Positions 35,579 through 45,610 of a stretch of DNA of 64,000 nucleotides are shown here, piece by piece. The translations under genes were made by a program, and so were the position numbers. Below the pieces are notes generated by a model. It was not told the DNA's origin. It did no database searches and worked only from the letters and a program-made list of their open reading frames with translations. This DNA is from Streptomyces sp. WM6378 (GTDB lineage Bacteria; Actinomycetota; Actinomycetes; Streptomycetales; Streptomycetaceae): NCBI RefSeq assembly GCF_001279695.1, contig NZ_LGDD01000257.1:1-64000 (forward strand). The letters are read 5' to 3'. The number at the start of each line of letters is the position of its first letter. The first letter of the stretch is position 1.

Positions 35579-35819
35579 CGGCAGCCGACCACCGCGCCTG
35601 ACCCACAGCCCCCTGCCACGCAGGGGGCTGTCCGCACACCTGGGGCCGGTGGGCAGGCCACCGCCGCTCCGCAGCGCACGCCGAACAGACCGCTATGGAT
35701 GGCCAGGACCACGGTGCAAGGCCCGCAAGGGGCTGGACGGGGATGCAAGACAACCGGGGCCGCACAGAGTCGTTGAACGGGCGCAGGATCACGTCAGAGA
35801 GTCCCCCAAGGGGCACGGA

Positions 35820-36060
35820 GTCCGACCAGTCGGTCTGCTCCGGCGGAACTTCTCCGCGTCCACCCCCGACCACGCCTGGATAGGGGACATCACCTACCTG
35901 CCCCTCGTCGGCGGGAAGCTCCTGTATCTGGCCACGGTCATCGACGTGTACTCCCGTCGCCTGCTGGGCTGGTCGATGGCCGGTCACATGCGCACCGAGC
36001 TCGTCACCGACGCCCTCGACATGGCCGTCCGCACGCGCGGCGGCCTGCAGGCACTCCACG
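35820..36060 (+). pseudogene. IS3-family OrfB fragment (first part of DDE core)
   Basis: The frame reads RPVGLLRRNFSASTPDHAWI, GDITYLPLVGGKLLYLATVI, DVYSRRLLGWSMAGHMRTEL and VTDALDMAV. This covers the first two Asp residues of the rve/DDE core (WIGDITYL; VIDVYSRRLLGWS). It ends before the HSDxGxQY block. Upstream there is only frameshifted text. Confidence 0.75.
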
Positions 36061-36538
36061 ATCGGCCACTTCGCCCTGGTCGCCTTCGAAGAGAGAGCAG
36101 CTGCGCTGACCGGCGCTGCATGACAACCGATGTCCACGATCATGGTGGCAGCCGCGTCTCCCGCGTGATCTCCAACCGCGACAGATCCTCCCGTGCCCTC
36201 TCCAAGCGGAGGGCCAAATCCGCAGCCTCAGACTGGAGGTCCTGCACGTGCTGGCGAGCCGCGGCCTCCCGTGTCTGAGGCTCATCGGGATAGAGCCACC
36301 ATGGCGCCCCACCTCCACCTCACCACCGGAGGAGCACGCGAGCGCCTAGGGCCTGTGCCGAGCCGTGATCGATGCTCCGGTGGAACGTCCGAGTGGCTGG
36401 ACGTGAACTGCGCGGTGGGCGTTGGTGGATCCGTTGCCGCCAATGGGCGGGTACGGGCCGTATCCGCACCGGCTGCGGGGCCAGTTCGAGCCCTGACGAA
36501 ATCTCAAAACGGCCCCACGAGCCCATCGTCGGCGTGGG
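36061..36538. other. Decayed stretch with a coiled-coil-like fragment
   Basis: On the minus strand, about 36075-36290 reads EAARQHVQDLQSEAADLALR and LERAREDLSRLEITRETAAT, a strong coiled-coil heptad pattern. It has no start and no usable end. It may be the tail of an accessory gene of a mobile element. Nothing else is supported. Confidence 0.35.
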
Positions 36539-37543
36539 TCACGACTCCGGGGTGGGCGGCGGCGCCAGGTTGGTGGCGTCCAGGGCCGGACGCAGGCCCC
36601 TCGCCAGCTCGACGCCGTCCCCGACTTTCCAGTAGTGCACGTAGAACAGCCGGGGCTGGTCGTCCAGCATGTGGTTGTGCAGCTCGACGATTTCGAAGTC
36701 GCCCCTGCGCAGGATCCGCAGGACGTTCTGCACTTCATGTGCGGTCATCACGATGTCGCCGGTGACCGCGGCCCGCTTCTTTCCGAGGGCCTGAAACTTG
36801 ATCACCGTGTCGATACCGATGGGTGCGGGCAGCACATGGCCGTGTGAGGTGACGGTCTCCGCGCGGCCGATGAAGAACTTGTAAGTCCGGCCTTCGGCGA
36901 TGCCCTTGCGGCCCAGTGTCTCGTCGATCTCGGCGGTGTCCAGGTCGATGGGCTTGGTGACCGCCGGCGCCGGCACCGCGATGGGGTCGCCGCTGACTTT
37001 CAGAACTGCCTTGAGCTTGCGGGCGAGGGTGACCGCGTCGCCCATGGCGTGAAAGTGTGTCCACCAGATGGGGGGCTTCTGGTCGGGCAGGTGCTTGTGG
37101 AGGGCGGTCTGTTCGATGCCCGCCTCCTGAAGGGCTTCGGTGGCCTTGGGGAGTTCGTTCTCAGTGAGCACCAGGTCGCCCATGAGCATGGTGCCGTCGC
37201 AGTACCGGGCGAAGTCCGCGCTGCCGTTGAGCGCGAGCGACGCCCCGATCTTCACCCCCCGGCTGGTGACCTTCAGATCCCTGCGGGGCAGCGAGATCCC
37301 GTAGACCACGTTCTCCCGCAACGCGCCGGTGCGGCCCAACGCCTCGGCGACGGGTTGCCAGTCGGCCTCCGTCGTAGCGATCGGGCGCTGCAGCCGGGGG
37401 CAGTGCAGGTGGCCCGGGGCTCCCGCATGACTGTTGGCGGTGTGCCCGACGGCGGCACCGCCACTGGCCAGGGCGAGGGCGGATGTGGTGAGCGCGGCCA
37501 GGACTGACAGCGTGCCGGTGCGCCCGCGTGGGATGGCAGACAT
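36539..37543 (-). CDS. Secreted DUF1259 (LppY/LpqO-like) protein
   Basis: The product has 334 residues from ATG 37543 with AAGAAGG upstream. The N-terminal 35 residues look like a Sec signal (VLAALTTSALALASGGAAVG). Two copies of the DUF1259 unit follow. The first is at about residues 55-185 (VVYGISLPRRDLKVTSRGVK, LVLTENELPKATEALQEAGI, KPPIWWTHFHAMGDAVTLAR). The second is at about 205-325 (TYKFFIGRAETVTSHGHVLP, IVMTAHEVQNVLRILRRGDF, FYVHYWKVGDGVELARGLRP). The His-rich ends FHAMG and LHNHML are conserved and may bind metal. The biochemical role is unknown. It is divergent from a broken methyltransferase. Confidence 0.85.
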   Translation of the reverse strand: MSAIPRGRTGTLSVLAALTTSALALASGGAAVGHTANSHAGAPGHLHCPRLQRPIATTEADWQPVAEALGRTGALRENVVYGISLPRRDLKVTSRGVKIGASLALNGSADFARYCDGTMLMGDLVLTENELPKATEALQEAGIEQTALHKHLPDQKPPIWWTHFHAMGDAVTLARKLKAVLKVSGDPIAVPAPAVTKPIDLDTAEIDETLGRKGIAEGRTYKFFIGRAETVTSHGHVLPAPIGIDTVIKFQALGKKRAAVTGDIVMTAHEVQNVLRILRRGDFEIVELHNHMLDDQPRLFYVHYWKVGDGVELARGLRPALDATNLAPPPTPES

Positions 37544-37597
37544 GGGAACCTTCTTCGTCCAGGTAAGCGTCCCCGCCTACGCCTACGTGACTCGATG

Positions 37598-37621
37598 ACT
37601 GCGTCACTGCGTGACTGCGTG
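37598..37621. repeat. Three 8-bp tandem repeats upstream of DUF1259 gene
   Basis: ACTGCGTC, ACTGCGTG and ACTGCGTG follow one another 55 bases upstream of the DUF1259 start. They could be regulator half-sites or simple slippage. Confidence 0.5.
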
Positions 37622-37839
37622 AATGTTGTCCCGGTTCGGCACGATATGTGTGCGCCCGCGCCCGCGTTCGCCCACCTGGCCGACAAAAGTTGCCTCTCCC
37701 CACTTCCTGTGCCTGTCCCACTCGCGTCCGGACAACCAGATGCTCGCGTTGTATTGACTCCCGACACCGTCACTCACGCTGTGACCGGAAACGACGAACG
37801 GGGTGGGTGATCAGTGGGGCAGGGGGCGCTGATGGGCGG

Positions 37840-38470
37840 ATGACCAGCTCACGCGCCCTTTCGTTCAACGCGGCCGCTGACCAGTACGCGGCCAGCCGGG
37901 CCTTCGTATCCGCCCGTGCTCTTCGATCACATCGATCGGCTCACGAGCCGTCCCCTGATACGTGCCCGCGTCGCCGATGCCGGCGCGGGCACCGGAATCG
38001 CCACCGCTCTGCTGCGTGAGCGCGGGGCTGATGTGATCGGCGTCCAGCCGGGCGACGCCATGGCCGCACCGTGCTCCCGGATGTGCCGATCGGGTCAGAG
38101 GTGACGGCAACGCCCTCCCCCTCACGGACGCCTCCCGCGACCTCATCACCTACGCGCAGTCCTGACAGTGGACCGACACCGCCCGCTCGGTCCCGGAGGC
38201 GTTGCGCGTCCTGCTTCCGGGCGGTGCGCTCGCGATCTGGTGGAACACCACCGCCTTCGACGTGCCCTGGATCCGGGAGCAGCACCAGCGGATCGAGCAC
38301 CACTGCGGAGTGAAGCCGACGTCTCGCGTACGTCCCGACCACAGCGACGCCATCCGCCTCGCCGGCCTATCTGGGCTCCGGGTCGCCCGCCGCCAGGTGC
38401 GTTGGAGTCGCACGATCCCCCTCGATACGCACCTTGCCAACATCAGCAGTCGCTCAGCGTTCCTTGTCCT
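37840..38470 (+). pseudogene. Class I SAM-dependent methyltransferase relic
   Basis: The text runs through at least three frames: RALSFNAAADQYAASR, then VLFDHIDRLTSRPLIRARVA with DAGAGTGIATALLRERGADV (SAM motif I), then ALRVLLPGGALAIWWNTTAF with DVPWIREQHQRIEHH, ending LDTHLANISSRSAFLVL. It has two or more frameshifts, TGA codons around 38104-38165 and a missing C-terminus. IS630 text on the other strand begins where it ends. Confidence 0.75.
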
Positions 38471-38529
38471 TGCCTCTTGGTGGCCACTCGTCCGTGACCT
38501 GCCCAATGGCTTGGGATTCGGAAGGGCGG

Positions 38530-38780
38530 TCAGACCGCTCCGGCGATGGGGCGGCCGCCGAGCGGAATGCCCCTCTCACTGCGTACGCGGGCGCGTTCAC
38601 GTCGTCGGGATGCCGGGCGTTCTGGTTGCACCAGCGCAGACAGCCGTGCAACTCGCTACCTGAACGGTGTGGTTGGGATAGCGGGAGTTGGCGAGGGTGA
38701 ACCGTCGCAGCGGCCACGTCCGCCTCGATCGGGTTCGCGGCCCAGGCCGCCTATGCGTCCGTTTTCGTCTGTCCCGGAAT
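38530..38780 (-). pseudogene. IS630-family transposase, C-terminal relic
   Basis: The minus strand in shifting frames gives AAWAANPIEADVAAA, FTLANSRYPNHTVQ and ELHGCLRWCNQNARHPDD. These match the C-terminal DDE Glu region of actinobacterial IS630 (normally ASWANPIEAHFG, then HPNHTVQTRALHAYLRWRN). It has several frameshifts. A longer relic of the same family lies at 52137-53344. Confidence 0.65.
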
Positions 38781-38791
38781 CCACTGCCTGG

Positions 38792-39841
38792 TTAGTCCCC
38801 CACTTCGAGCACTGCCTGGCCCCGCGAGACCCCCGCCTCGACGGCACGATGGGCATCACTCACGGATTCCCACGGTCTGGGATCCACAAATGCCTCCGGG
38901 ATGCGGAAGCCGTTCGCCACATCCCGCCACAAGGCGGTGATCTCCGTGCGGTTGCCGGTGCGGACCCCGATGAGCGATTGGCTGTGGAGGTAGAACGGCA
39001 GCAGCGACATGGGCAGCGGCTCGTGCGAAATCGCTCCGGACACGATGATTCGGCCCATGTCAGCCAGTGTTTCGCGGTACTTGTGCCAGACCGCCGGGAT
39101 GCCGAGGTTGTCTATGACACAGTCGACACCCCACTCGCCGGTCACCAAGCGGATGGCGCTGGCGAGGTCCTCCGCGTCACCGTCGAGGGCCGCCCGCAGT
39201 GGCAGGCCGTCCATGCAGCCCGGTTTGACGGCCAGCCGGTCGACGCCGATGACATGGGCCCCGCGAAAGCCTGCGAGCGACGCGGCGGTCGCGCCGAGCG
39301 ACCCCGCCGCACCGATCACCAGCACGTTGCTGCCCGGGCCGACATGACCGGCTTCGAGTTGTGCTCTGGCCACGGGCCCGTTGCCCGCCAGGGCCGCCGC
39401 CTGGGCGAAGGGGACGTCATCCGGCAGCAGCGAGACGTTGGACTGCGGCGCCACGCACGAGTGCGCGTAGCTGCCCTGCCGGTGTATGCCGATCAGGCCG
39501 AACGACGAGCACGCCTCCTCACGGCGGGCTTGGCAGGCGCGGCATTTCCCGCAGGAAAGTACCGCGGAGACGGCTACTCGTCTCCCGATCAGCGCCGGGT
39601 CCGCGCCGGGACCGACGGCGTCGACCACGCCGGCGTGCTCACTGCCGAGTACGTGGGGGAATCCCGGCACCTGTCCCGCGAAAGGAGGACGTCCGGCCCG
39701 GGTCGCGATGTCCTTCGTGCGGCCGACAACGACCGTCGACACCCGGACCCGGACCTCGCCGGGCCCAGGTTCGAGATCGGCCAGTTCCGCGAGGTGGATC
39801 ACCTCTGGGCCGCCGAACTCCTCTATGACGAGTGCTTTCAC
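38792..39841 (-). CDS. Zinc-containing MDR alcohol dehydrogenase
   Basis: The product has 349 residues. GTG 39841 (VKALVIEEFGGPEV) has GGGAGG eight bases upstream; the frame is open farther back but the extra residues lack family resemblance. The catalytic-zinc part is GSEHAGVVDAVG (66-77). The structural-zinc cysteines are C97, C100, C103 and C111 in SCGKCRACQARREEAC. The Rossmann motif GAAGSLGATA lies near 162. It resembles quinone/alcohol MDR enzymes acting on aromatic or polyketide substrates. It is on the same strand as the cupin/P450 genes, but 333 bases away, so its link to that pathway is only possible. Confidence 0.85.
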   Translation of the reverse strand: MKALVIEEFGGPEVIHLAELADLEPGPGEVRVRVSTVVVGRTKDIATRAGRPPFAGQVPGFPHVLGSEHAGVVDAVGPGADPALIGRRVAVSAVLSCGKCRACQARREEACSSFGLIGIHRQGSYAHSCVAPQSNVSLLPDDVPFAQAAALAGNGPVARAQLEAGHVGPGSNVLVIGAAGSLGATAASLAGFRGAHVIGVDRLAVKPGCMDGLPLRAALDGDAEDLASAIRLVTGEWGVDCVIDNLGIPAVWHKYRETLADMGRIIVSGAISHEPLPMSLLPFYLHSQSLIGVRTGNRTEITALWRDVANGFRIPEAFVDPRPWESVSDAHRAVEAGVSRGQAVLEVGD

Positions 39842-40174
39842 CGGTCCGTACCTCCCGTCGGATGGGCGGCGCCGACGGTTCGCCGTCGGCGGGATGGTGT
39901 CGCCGGATGGTGTGGCGGCAGAGGTGCCGGTATGACCGTTTGCACTCTCTGAACTGCGCCAGCATGCGCCACCGGTGAAGTCGGGCGCATGAACCACCGC
40001 ACCCGGCGGAACCGCTGTGATCTCCTACTGGTGCGTTCGCTATTCGTGCTTCCTCCTACCCCGGCCGTATACACCCGCACTACTTGCGCGGACGGACCGG
40101 CCGAGGTCAGAAGACGGACGTCAAGCGCACCAGCTTGAACGCCTGGAACCACGTCATCGGAGAGCGGGACCTGA
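39842..40174. other. Gap between MDR gene and cupin gene
   Basis: About 330 bases with no supported gene. The MDR promoter must lie here or the message must come from the cupin side. No strong terminator stem was seen. Confidence 0.4.
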
Positions 40175-40726
40175 TCACGACGGCCCGCTGAGCCGAGTGC
40201 GCAACGGGGTCAGTTGATGGATGTCGTAGCGCCTGCGCAGGGCGGATACGGCTGCCTCGTCCGGGGGGCCGTCGGCGTTCAGGATCTCCAGCAGCTCCTC
40301 GAAGTAGCGTTCGTGGTTCGGGGGCGGAGCCGCCTGCACGAGCATCCTGGCGTTCTGGTCCGTCCGGTTGGCGAAGGCGTGCGGACAGCCGGGCGGCACA
40401 TGCACCACCGAGCCCCGGGTGGCCCGCACCGGCCCCTCGCCGGAACGGGACTCCCACAGCTGCCAGTTGTCCGGCGTGCGTTCCCGCGGCTCGAAGGCGA
40501 GCACCTCCAGCTCACCTTCGAGGAGGTAGAACACCTCCTCGCTGTTGGCGTGGGCGTGTGCGCCCACGTCGAACCCGGGGGGCACCACCACCTCGAAGAG
40601 GGAACCCACCTGGGTGCGCGCGCCCGTTACCTTCATCGTCACCTCCTGGGCGCTGGTCACCAGGGTCCGCCCTCCGCCCGGCGGGAGCACCAGGCCGTCC
40701 ATCGTCGACGTCGTCAGATCGGTCAT
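40175..40726 (-). CDS. Cupin-domain protein, MomA-like
   Basis: The product has 183 residues from ATG 40726, with GGAGG upstream. The cupin metal site is GAHAHANSEEVFYLLEGELE (near residues 55-75) plus HVPPGCPHAFANRT (near 108). It follows the P450 by 21 bases on the same strand. The order rppA, CYP158-type P450, cupin matches Streptomyces coelicolor SCO1206-1208. There the cupin (MomA) oxidises 1,3,6,8-tetrahydroxynaphthalene to flaviolin. The assignment to MomA rests on this order and on the cupin motif. Confidence 0.8.
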   Translation of the reverse strand: MTDLTTSTMDGLVLPPGGGRTLVTSAQEVTMKVTGARTQVGSLFEVVVPPGFDVGAHAHANSEEVFYLLEGELEVLAFEPRERTPDNWQLWESRSGEGPVRATRGSVVHVPPGCPHAFANRTDQNARMLVQAAPPPNHERYFEELLEILNADGPPDEAAVSALRRRYDIHQLTPLRTRLSGPS

Positions 40727-40747
40727 CGGGAAGTCCTCCGTTCCTCG

Positions 40748-41956
40748 TCACCAGGTCACCGGGATCGCTACCGGACCCCGGATCAGCTCGCCTTGCCGCC
40801 AGCGGATATCACTCGGCGGAACGGCGAGCCGCAGGTCGGGGAAGCGGTCGAGCAGTCCGCGGAGCATCACCTGCATCTCCATCCGGGCCAGCCAGGGGCC
40901 GGCGCAGTAGTGCGGTCCGTTGCCGAAGGCCAGGTGTGGATTGAAGGCGCGGTCGAAGTCGAGGCTGTGCGGGTTGTCGAACTTCTCCGGGTCGCGGTTG
41001 GCCGCCACGTACGAGGCGTAGACGGGCTCGCCGCGGCAGACGGTCACCTCGCCGACTTGCACGTCCTCGGTGGCGATGCGGCCCATGCCCACCGCGTTGC
41101 GGTGGGGGATGAAGCGCAGCAACTCCTCCACCGCCTGTGGCAGCAAGTCCGGCTCGGCCAGCAGCCTGGCATGGTGCTCCGGGTGTGTGAGCAGCAGGTA
41201 GACCATGTTGGCGCTGTTGAACCGCACCGAGTTGATGCCACTGACCTCCATCAGCACAGCGAAGGCCACCAGCTCCTTTCGGGAGAGCTGGCCGTCCCGC
41301 TCAGCGGCGGCCATATCACTGAGTACGTCGTCGCGGGGCTCCGCCATCCTCTGGGTGGCCAGCGCGTCGAAGTAGGCGCCGATCTCCTCCTTGGCCTGCT
41401 CGCTGCGCCGGCGGCCCTGCGCCGACGAGATGACCAGCAGGGTCCAGTCGAGGATCCGGGACCAGTCCTCCTGCGGCACACCCATCAGCTCGCTGATCCC
41501 GGCCACCGACAGGGGCGTGTTGAGGTGCTCCATCACATTGGCCGGCGCTCCGGCCTGTTCCATCGCGTCCAGAAGGTCCTCGGCGATCTTCTCGGCGCGT
41601 GGGCGCAGTTGCTCGACGCGCCGGCGGGTGAACATCTTCGCTACGGTCTTGCGCAGCCCCGTGTGGTACGGAGGGTCGGTGAACCCCACCGCGTCGTCGA
41701 GCGGGATGAAGTGCGGGGCGAGCCGGGTGACATCGCGACCGGCCAGTTCCGCCCTGCTGAACCGCGGGTCGGTGGTGACCAGTCTGACGTCCTCGTACTT
41801 CGTCGCCACCCACGCGTCGCCTTCCCCGTATGGCATCCGGATGCGGGCGAGTCCGCCGTCGTCCAGCATCTCCTGCATCGCCGGGTCGAAGTCGAGGGCT
41901 TCGATGTCGTCAACGCTCCAGAAGCGGACCGGTGGCCGATCCGTTTGACTGCTCAT
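40748..41956 (-). CDS. Cytochrome P450, CYP158-like (flaviolin/biaryl type)
   Basis: The product has 402 residues from ATG 41956 with GGAGGT upstream. The ExxR helix is EELLRFIPHRNAVGMGRIAT (near 278). The heme loop is LAFGNGPHYCAG (Cys near 347). The end IRGPVAIPVTW is characteristic of CYP158A enzymes. The I-helix reads EVSGINSVRFNS, lacking the usual acid-Thr pair, a feature also known for CYP158A2. CYP158 enzymes couple flaviolin monomers into bi- or triflaviolin pigments. The adjacent rppA gene is destroyed, so this enzyme now lacks its own supply of substrate unless THN is made elsewhere in the genome. Confidence 0.85.
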   Translation of the reverse strand: MSSQTDRPPVRFWSVDDIEALDFDPAMQEMLDDGGLARIRMPYGEGDAWVATKYEDVRLVTTDPRFSRAELAGRDVTRLAPHFIPLDDAVGFTDPPYHTGLRKTVAKMFTRRRVEQLRPRAEKIAEDLLDAMEQAGAPANVMEHLNTPLSVAGISELMGVPQEDWSRILDWTLLVISSAQGRRRSEQAKEEIGAYFDALATQRMAEPRDDVLSDMAAAERDGQLSRKELVAFAVLMEVSGINSVRFNSANMVYLLLTHPEHHARLLAEPDLLPQAVEELLRFIPHRNAVGMGRIATEDVQVGEVTVCRGEPVYASYVAANRDPEKFDNPHSLDFDRAFNPHLAFGNGPHYCAGPWLARMEMQVMLRGLLDRFPDLRLAVPPSDIRWRQGELIRGPVAIPVTW

Positions 41957-41989
41957 GATGCGTACCTCCTGCTCGGTGCGGACGCGGAC

Positions 41990-42562
41990 TCAAGCTGCCT
42001 GGTCCAAGGGCCAAGTGCCGAGGCAGATCTCAGCGGTGACGCCGGGACCGATACCGGCCGGCAACTCCTCGTGGGAGTCGAGGGCCGACGCCTCGTCAAA
42101 CAAGCCGTGCCAGTGCGTCGAGCACCACGGCACCGGCGCTATTGCCGTACTCAGTGAGCGTGGCGCGGCTGAACCGGAAGGCTTCGGGCGGGACGCCCAG
42201 AAAGCGGCTCAGATCGGCGAGGATGCGTGGGCCCGCCCGCAGCAGCGCTCCGGGGCAGTGGCGGCACGCCCGCGTGGATAATGCAGAAGTCCAGCTTGCG
42301 GACGTGACCCGCACGAGCCTTGGATTCCGCTTGGTGGACAGCACTACGGGCGTCCACTCCGGGATGGTGCAACACCTCTCGCGAGAGGCTGGACATTGTG
42401 CCGTTAGAGAACTCCGGTATTTTCGATCAGCCGGAGCGCGAGATCACGTCGCGGATTTGGTCATGGTGCATCCTCCGCGCCAAGTTCGAGGGTTTCCTCA
42501 AGGGGAGCGATGTGATCAGGGACCGCGATTTCCTGTTTGCACAGAACGGCCAGGGATCTGCT
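41990..42562 (-). pseudogene. rppA: Type III polyketide synthase (RppA/THN synthase), catalytic core deleted
   Basis: The N-terminus reads AVLCKQEIAVPDHIAPLEET and LELGAEDAP, then TGA, DLALRLIENTGVL, TAA and RHNVQPL. After a frameshift comes EVLHHPGVDARSAVHQAESK then ARAGHVRKLDFCIIHAG. The C-terminus follows after a small insertion: GPRILADLSRFLGVPPEAFR, FSRATLTEYGN and, one frameshift later, GIGPGVTAEICLGTWPLDQAA. These are RppA residues of about 1-95 joined to about 280-360. The whole middle, including the active-site Cys, is gone. It sits 34 bases upstream of the CYP158-like gene on the same strand. Confidence 0.85.
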
Positions 42563-42925
42563 CCTCAAGGACGGTGTCCTGTTGGGCGCCGCGTTCCACG
42601 CTAGGACAGCCCGTCGAAACCCGCACGCCGAAGCCCGCATACCGCTCCACCAGCACGTTGAGGGGCGGCCCGGGCTGGTGGACACCGGAGCCGTAAGGAA
42701 ATGACTTGCGGGTTCTGCCTCTTGGCATCGCAGGTGTGAACACACCGCACAACCCACGCTCCCAGACGCCTATTCAGTCACAGTCGAGTGAGTGAGCGGT
42801 GTTTCCCTGAAGTGAGGAATCACGGGTGCTGGAGGCATCACGAGTGACGACTGATATGTCCGCCATTCGGGGGACAGGTGCGAAACTGTGCTGCTTCTGT
42901 CGGTAAGTGACTCTAGCGTGGGAAC
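42563..42925. other. Divergent gap between rppA relic and MFS exporter
   Basis: About 360 bases. It should hold the old rppA-P450-cupin promoter and that of the exporter. No clear operator palindrome was recognised. Confidence 0.4.
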
Positions 42926-44533
42926 ATGTCTGCCCCCGAGTCCCGGTCTCCGGCCGTACAGATTCCCCAGGCGGTACATTCCCGCCGCTGGGTGATCCTG
43001 GCCGTGCTGCTTTTCAGTCTGATCGTTGTCGTGCTCGACACTTCGATCCTCTATGTCGCGATGAAGACCATCGCCCAGCCACCCCCTACTGGACTCGGCG
43101 CCACTCAGAGCCAGCTGCAGTGGGCGATCAACTCCTACACACTGGTCTTCGCCGGGCTGCTGTTCACCTCCGGGCTCGTCGGCGACCGGCTGGGACGCAA
43201 GAAGACCCTGATCTTCGGCATGCTGACCTTCGGCATCGGCTCCCTGCTCTCCGCGATCTCCGGCTCCTCCGGTGAACTGATCGCGTTCCGCGCTCTGATG
43301 GGCTTCGGTGCCGCGTTCGTCATGCCCAGCACGCTGGCCATCATCGCGAACGTCTTCGACCGCGACGAGCGGCCCAAGGCCATCGGCATTTGGACCGGCA
43401 CGGTCGGCTTCGCCATCGCGCTCGGCCCCATCGTCGGCGGGGTGCTGCTCCAGCACTTCTGGTGGGGATCGGTGTTCCTGATCAACGTGCCCATCGTGGT
43501 GATCGGCGTGGTCGCGATGGCCGCGCTCGTCCCGGACTCCAAGGACCCCCTACCCGGCCGGCTCGACCCGGTCGGGGTGCTGCTGTCCGTCATCGGTCTG
43601 GTCCTGCTGGCGTACGGCATCATCAAGGGCGGCCAGCTCGCCGACTTCACCGCGCCCGTGTCGTGGGTGACGATCGTCACCGGTGTCGCCGTTCTGGGCG
43701 GCTGGGTGCTCCACGAGCACCGAAGCGATCACCCGGCATTCAACATCGCGTACTTCCGCGACCGGCGCTTCTCCGCCTCCGTGGTCGCCATCGGCTTCGT
43801 CTTCTTCGGGCTGGTCGGCGTGACCTTCTTCAGTGTCTTCTACATCCAGAGCGTGCGCGGCTACACCCCCCTGCAGACCGGCCTACTGATGCTCCCGCTC
43901 GCCGCCGCCCAAATGACCTTCGCGCCGCGGGCCCGCCTGGTCGTCGCCCGGTTCGGCGCACGTGCCGTGTGCGCCACCGGGTTGGCCCTGGACGCGATCG
44001 CGTTCCTCGGCTTCCTGCTACTCGGTACTACTACGCCGATCTGGGTACTGGAGGTGGTGTTCTTCCTGATGGGCACGGCGACGGCGCATGTGATGCCACC
44101 CGCCACCGTCATGATCATGTCATCGCTGCCGCGCGAGAAGGCCGGTTCCGCCTCCGCGGTGAACAACACCTTCCGGCAGGTCGGCGGTGCTCTGGGAGTC
44201 GCCGTACTGGGCTCGCTGCTGTCCACCGTCTACCACAGCCGCATCGACAGCCATCTCGCGGCGGTCCCCGACCTGTCCGAGAACCTGCGGCGCACAGCGG
44301 GCGAGTCGGTGGAGACCACCCTGGCGGTCGCGCAGGAGCTGGGGTCGGCGGGCAGGGCGCTGGTCCAGCCCGCCCACGACGCGTTCGTCCATGCCATGCA
44401 CGTCACCGCCACCGTATCGGCCGGGGTCGCCGCTCTCGGTGCGATTGTGACGCTGGTCTTCCTGCCGCGCCACACCCCTGAGGAGCCGCCCGCCCGCGAA
44501 CAGGAAAAGGTGAGCGCGAGGAGCGAAGGGTGA
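42926..44533 (+). CDS. MFS exporter, DHA2 (QacA/EmrB) family
   Basis: The product has 535 residues from ATG 42926 (ribosome site weak, GGGAA). Fourteen hydrophobic segments can be counted. The first has [20 protein letters not shown] with the DHA2 LDxTIV-like motif; motif [10 protein letters not shown] is near residue 88; motif [11 protein letters not shown] is near 171. A soluble tail is rich in Glu/Arg ([15 protein letters not shown]). This proton-driven drug exporter has a broad or unknown substrate. It is divergent from the rppA/P450/cupin set and could once have exported its pigment, though no regulator supports this. Confidence 0.9.
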   Translation: MSAPESRSPAVQIPQAVHSRRWVILAVLLFSLIVVVLDTSILYVAMKTIAQPPPTGLGATQSQLQWAINSYTLVFAGLLFTSGLVGDRLGRKKTLIFGMLTFGIGSLLSAISGSSGELIAFRALMGFGAAFVMPSTLAIIANVFDRDERPKAIGIWTGTVGFAIALGPIVGGVLLQHFWWGSVFLINVPIVVIGVVAMAALVPDSKDPLPGRLDPVGVLLSVIGLVLLAYGIIKGGQLADFTAPVSWVTIVTGVAVLGGWVLHEHRSDHPAFNIAYFRDRRFSASVVAIGFVFFGLVGVTFFSVFYIQSVRGYTPLQTGLLMLPLAAAQMTFAPRARLVVARFGARAVCATGLALDAIAFLGFLLLGTTTPIWVLEVVFFLMGTATAHVMPPATVMIMSSLPREKAGSASAVNNTFRQVGGALGVAVLGSLLSTVYHSRIDSHLAAVPDLSENLRRTAGESVETTLAVAQELGSAGRALVQPAHDAFVHAMHVTATVSAGVAALGAIVTLVFLPRHTPEEPPAREQEKVSARSEG

Positions 44534-44945
44534 GCGCGGGGCCCGCATCCGGCACGGGGGTTCGCACCCCGAGACTTGCGGTTCCGTGGCTGGGCGGCGC
44601 AGCTTGCAGGGCAGTGTCCGCGTACGAGTCAACGTGGCTCCTTCCTCGCCTCCGTACGTGTCCTCGGCGAGGACGTGGACATCACGGGCGAGCCGGGTGT
44701 GGAGGCGCTCTCCTTCGCCGATTCCCGCGGGGAATGGATCACGCTCCGCAGGATCCGGAACGCGCCTGACTGCTCGGTCTCGGTCATGCCGGCCAGCATT
44801 CTGACCTCGACGGACCGGACCGCTACGGTCGCTTTCTCGGGGCTCCGTCGGCCGCGAAGCGTGAACCGCGTGGAAAGAACCTTCCCAACGGGTGCCTCAG
44901 CAGGCCTGGTCACGTAGCCCTCTCGTTCCCAGCTGCACGAAGGCG
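44534..44945. other. Decayed stretch between exporter and MFS relic
   Basis: About 410 bases. A plus-strand run GVEALSFADSRGEWITLRRI is protein-like but unassigned. The first half of the MFS relic should have started in or before this region and is not recognisable. Confidence 0.35.
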
Positions 44946-45307
44946 GATCCTGGACGCCGTCCTGGCCGACCTCGGCTTCATCGCCGGGCCGATGCTGGCG
45001 GCATTCCTGGCGGAGCCGGTGGCACCCTGGGCAGGGCTGGCTGCCGCCCCCTTCCTCACCACCAGCGCGACGATCCTGCTGCTGTTGCGTCGACTGCCTG
45101 ATGAGCGGGGTCCTGCTGAGCGCCATGGCCATCGGAAGCGTCATCGGCGGAGTGGTCCTGGGCGCGCTGCCGCCCCGTTGGGGCGGGAAGCCGAACCTTT
45201 CGCGGTGACACTGACCGTCCTCGCTCTCGGAGCCGCCCTGGTCGCAGTGGCCAGTCAGATGTACGTGAGCATCCTCATCGCGGCAGCGGCCATTCCGGGA
45301 CTGGCTT
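44946..45307 (+). pseudogene. MFS transporter relic, 5' portion (split by mobile cassette)
   Basis: Three frames in succession give ADLGFIAGPMLAAFLAEPVA, then LMSGVLLSAMAIGSVIGGVV, then LTVLALGAALVAVASQMYVS with IPGLA. These are the middle helices of a small-molecule MFS exporter of the YALE/EVxFIxGPxL type. The text stops at the left end of the cassette at 45308 and resumes in frame at 47765. Two frameshifts show it was decaying independently of the insertion. Confidence 0.7.
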
Positions 45308-45375
45308 TGGGTGTGGCTCCTCCGTAAGGACCCATTGAGCTGGTCGGATGCTTCACCGAGGACGAGCCGCGCCCA
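45308..45375. repeat. Left end unit of the cassette (MITE-like)
   Basis: These 68 bases run from TGGGTGTGGCTCCT to ACGAGCCGCGCCCA, near-perfect inverted ends. The internal bases align with the right unit at roughly three of four positions (shared blocks TCCGTA, TGAGCTGG, CGGAT, TCAC). Confidence 0.7.
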
Positions 45376-45610
45376 ACCCGGGTTGAGTCGACCTTGATGT
45401 AGCGAGCCCCTGCTCAGGTGCAGGTCACGCGACAGACGCCAGGCTCCGGTGTCAGGTGGTCAGCTTGGCGAACAGCAGTCGCTGGAGGCGGGTTTTGACG
45501 TCGTCGCAGGTGGGGCGGATCGGCATGCTTCCGGCTCGGATCTCATCGGTGGATCCCGAAGCCACGCCGTTGCGGCGGTTCGGTCTCGGTGAACGATGGG
45601 CGGTTCGCCA

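Noticed and set aside
45453..45600. Small minus-strand frame inside the cassette (MPIRPTCDDVKTRLQRLLFA)
   Set aside because: Protein-like and in the cassette, but no ribosome site or family; too weak to call as a third cargo gene.
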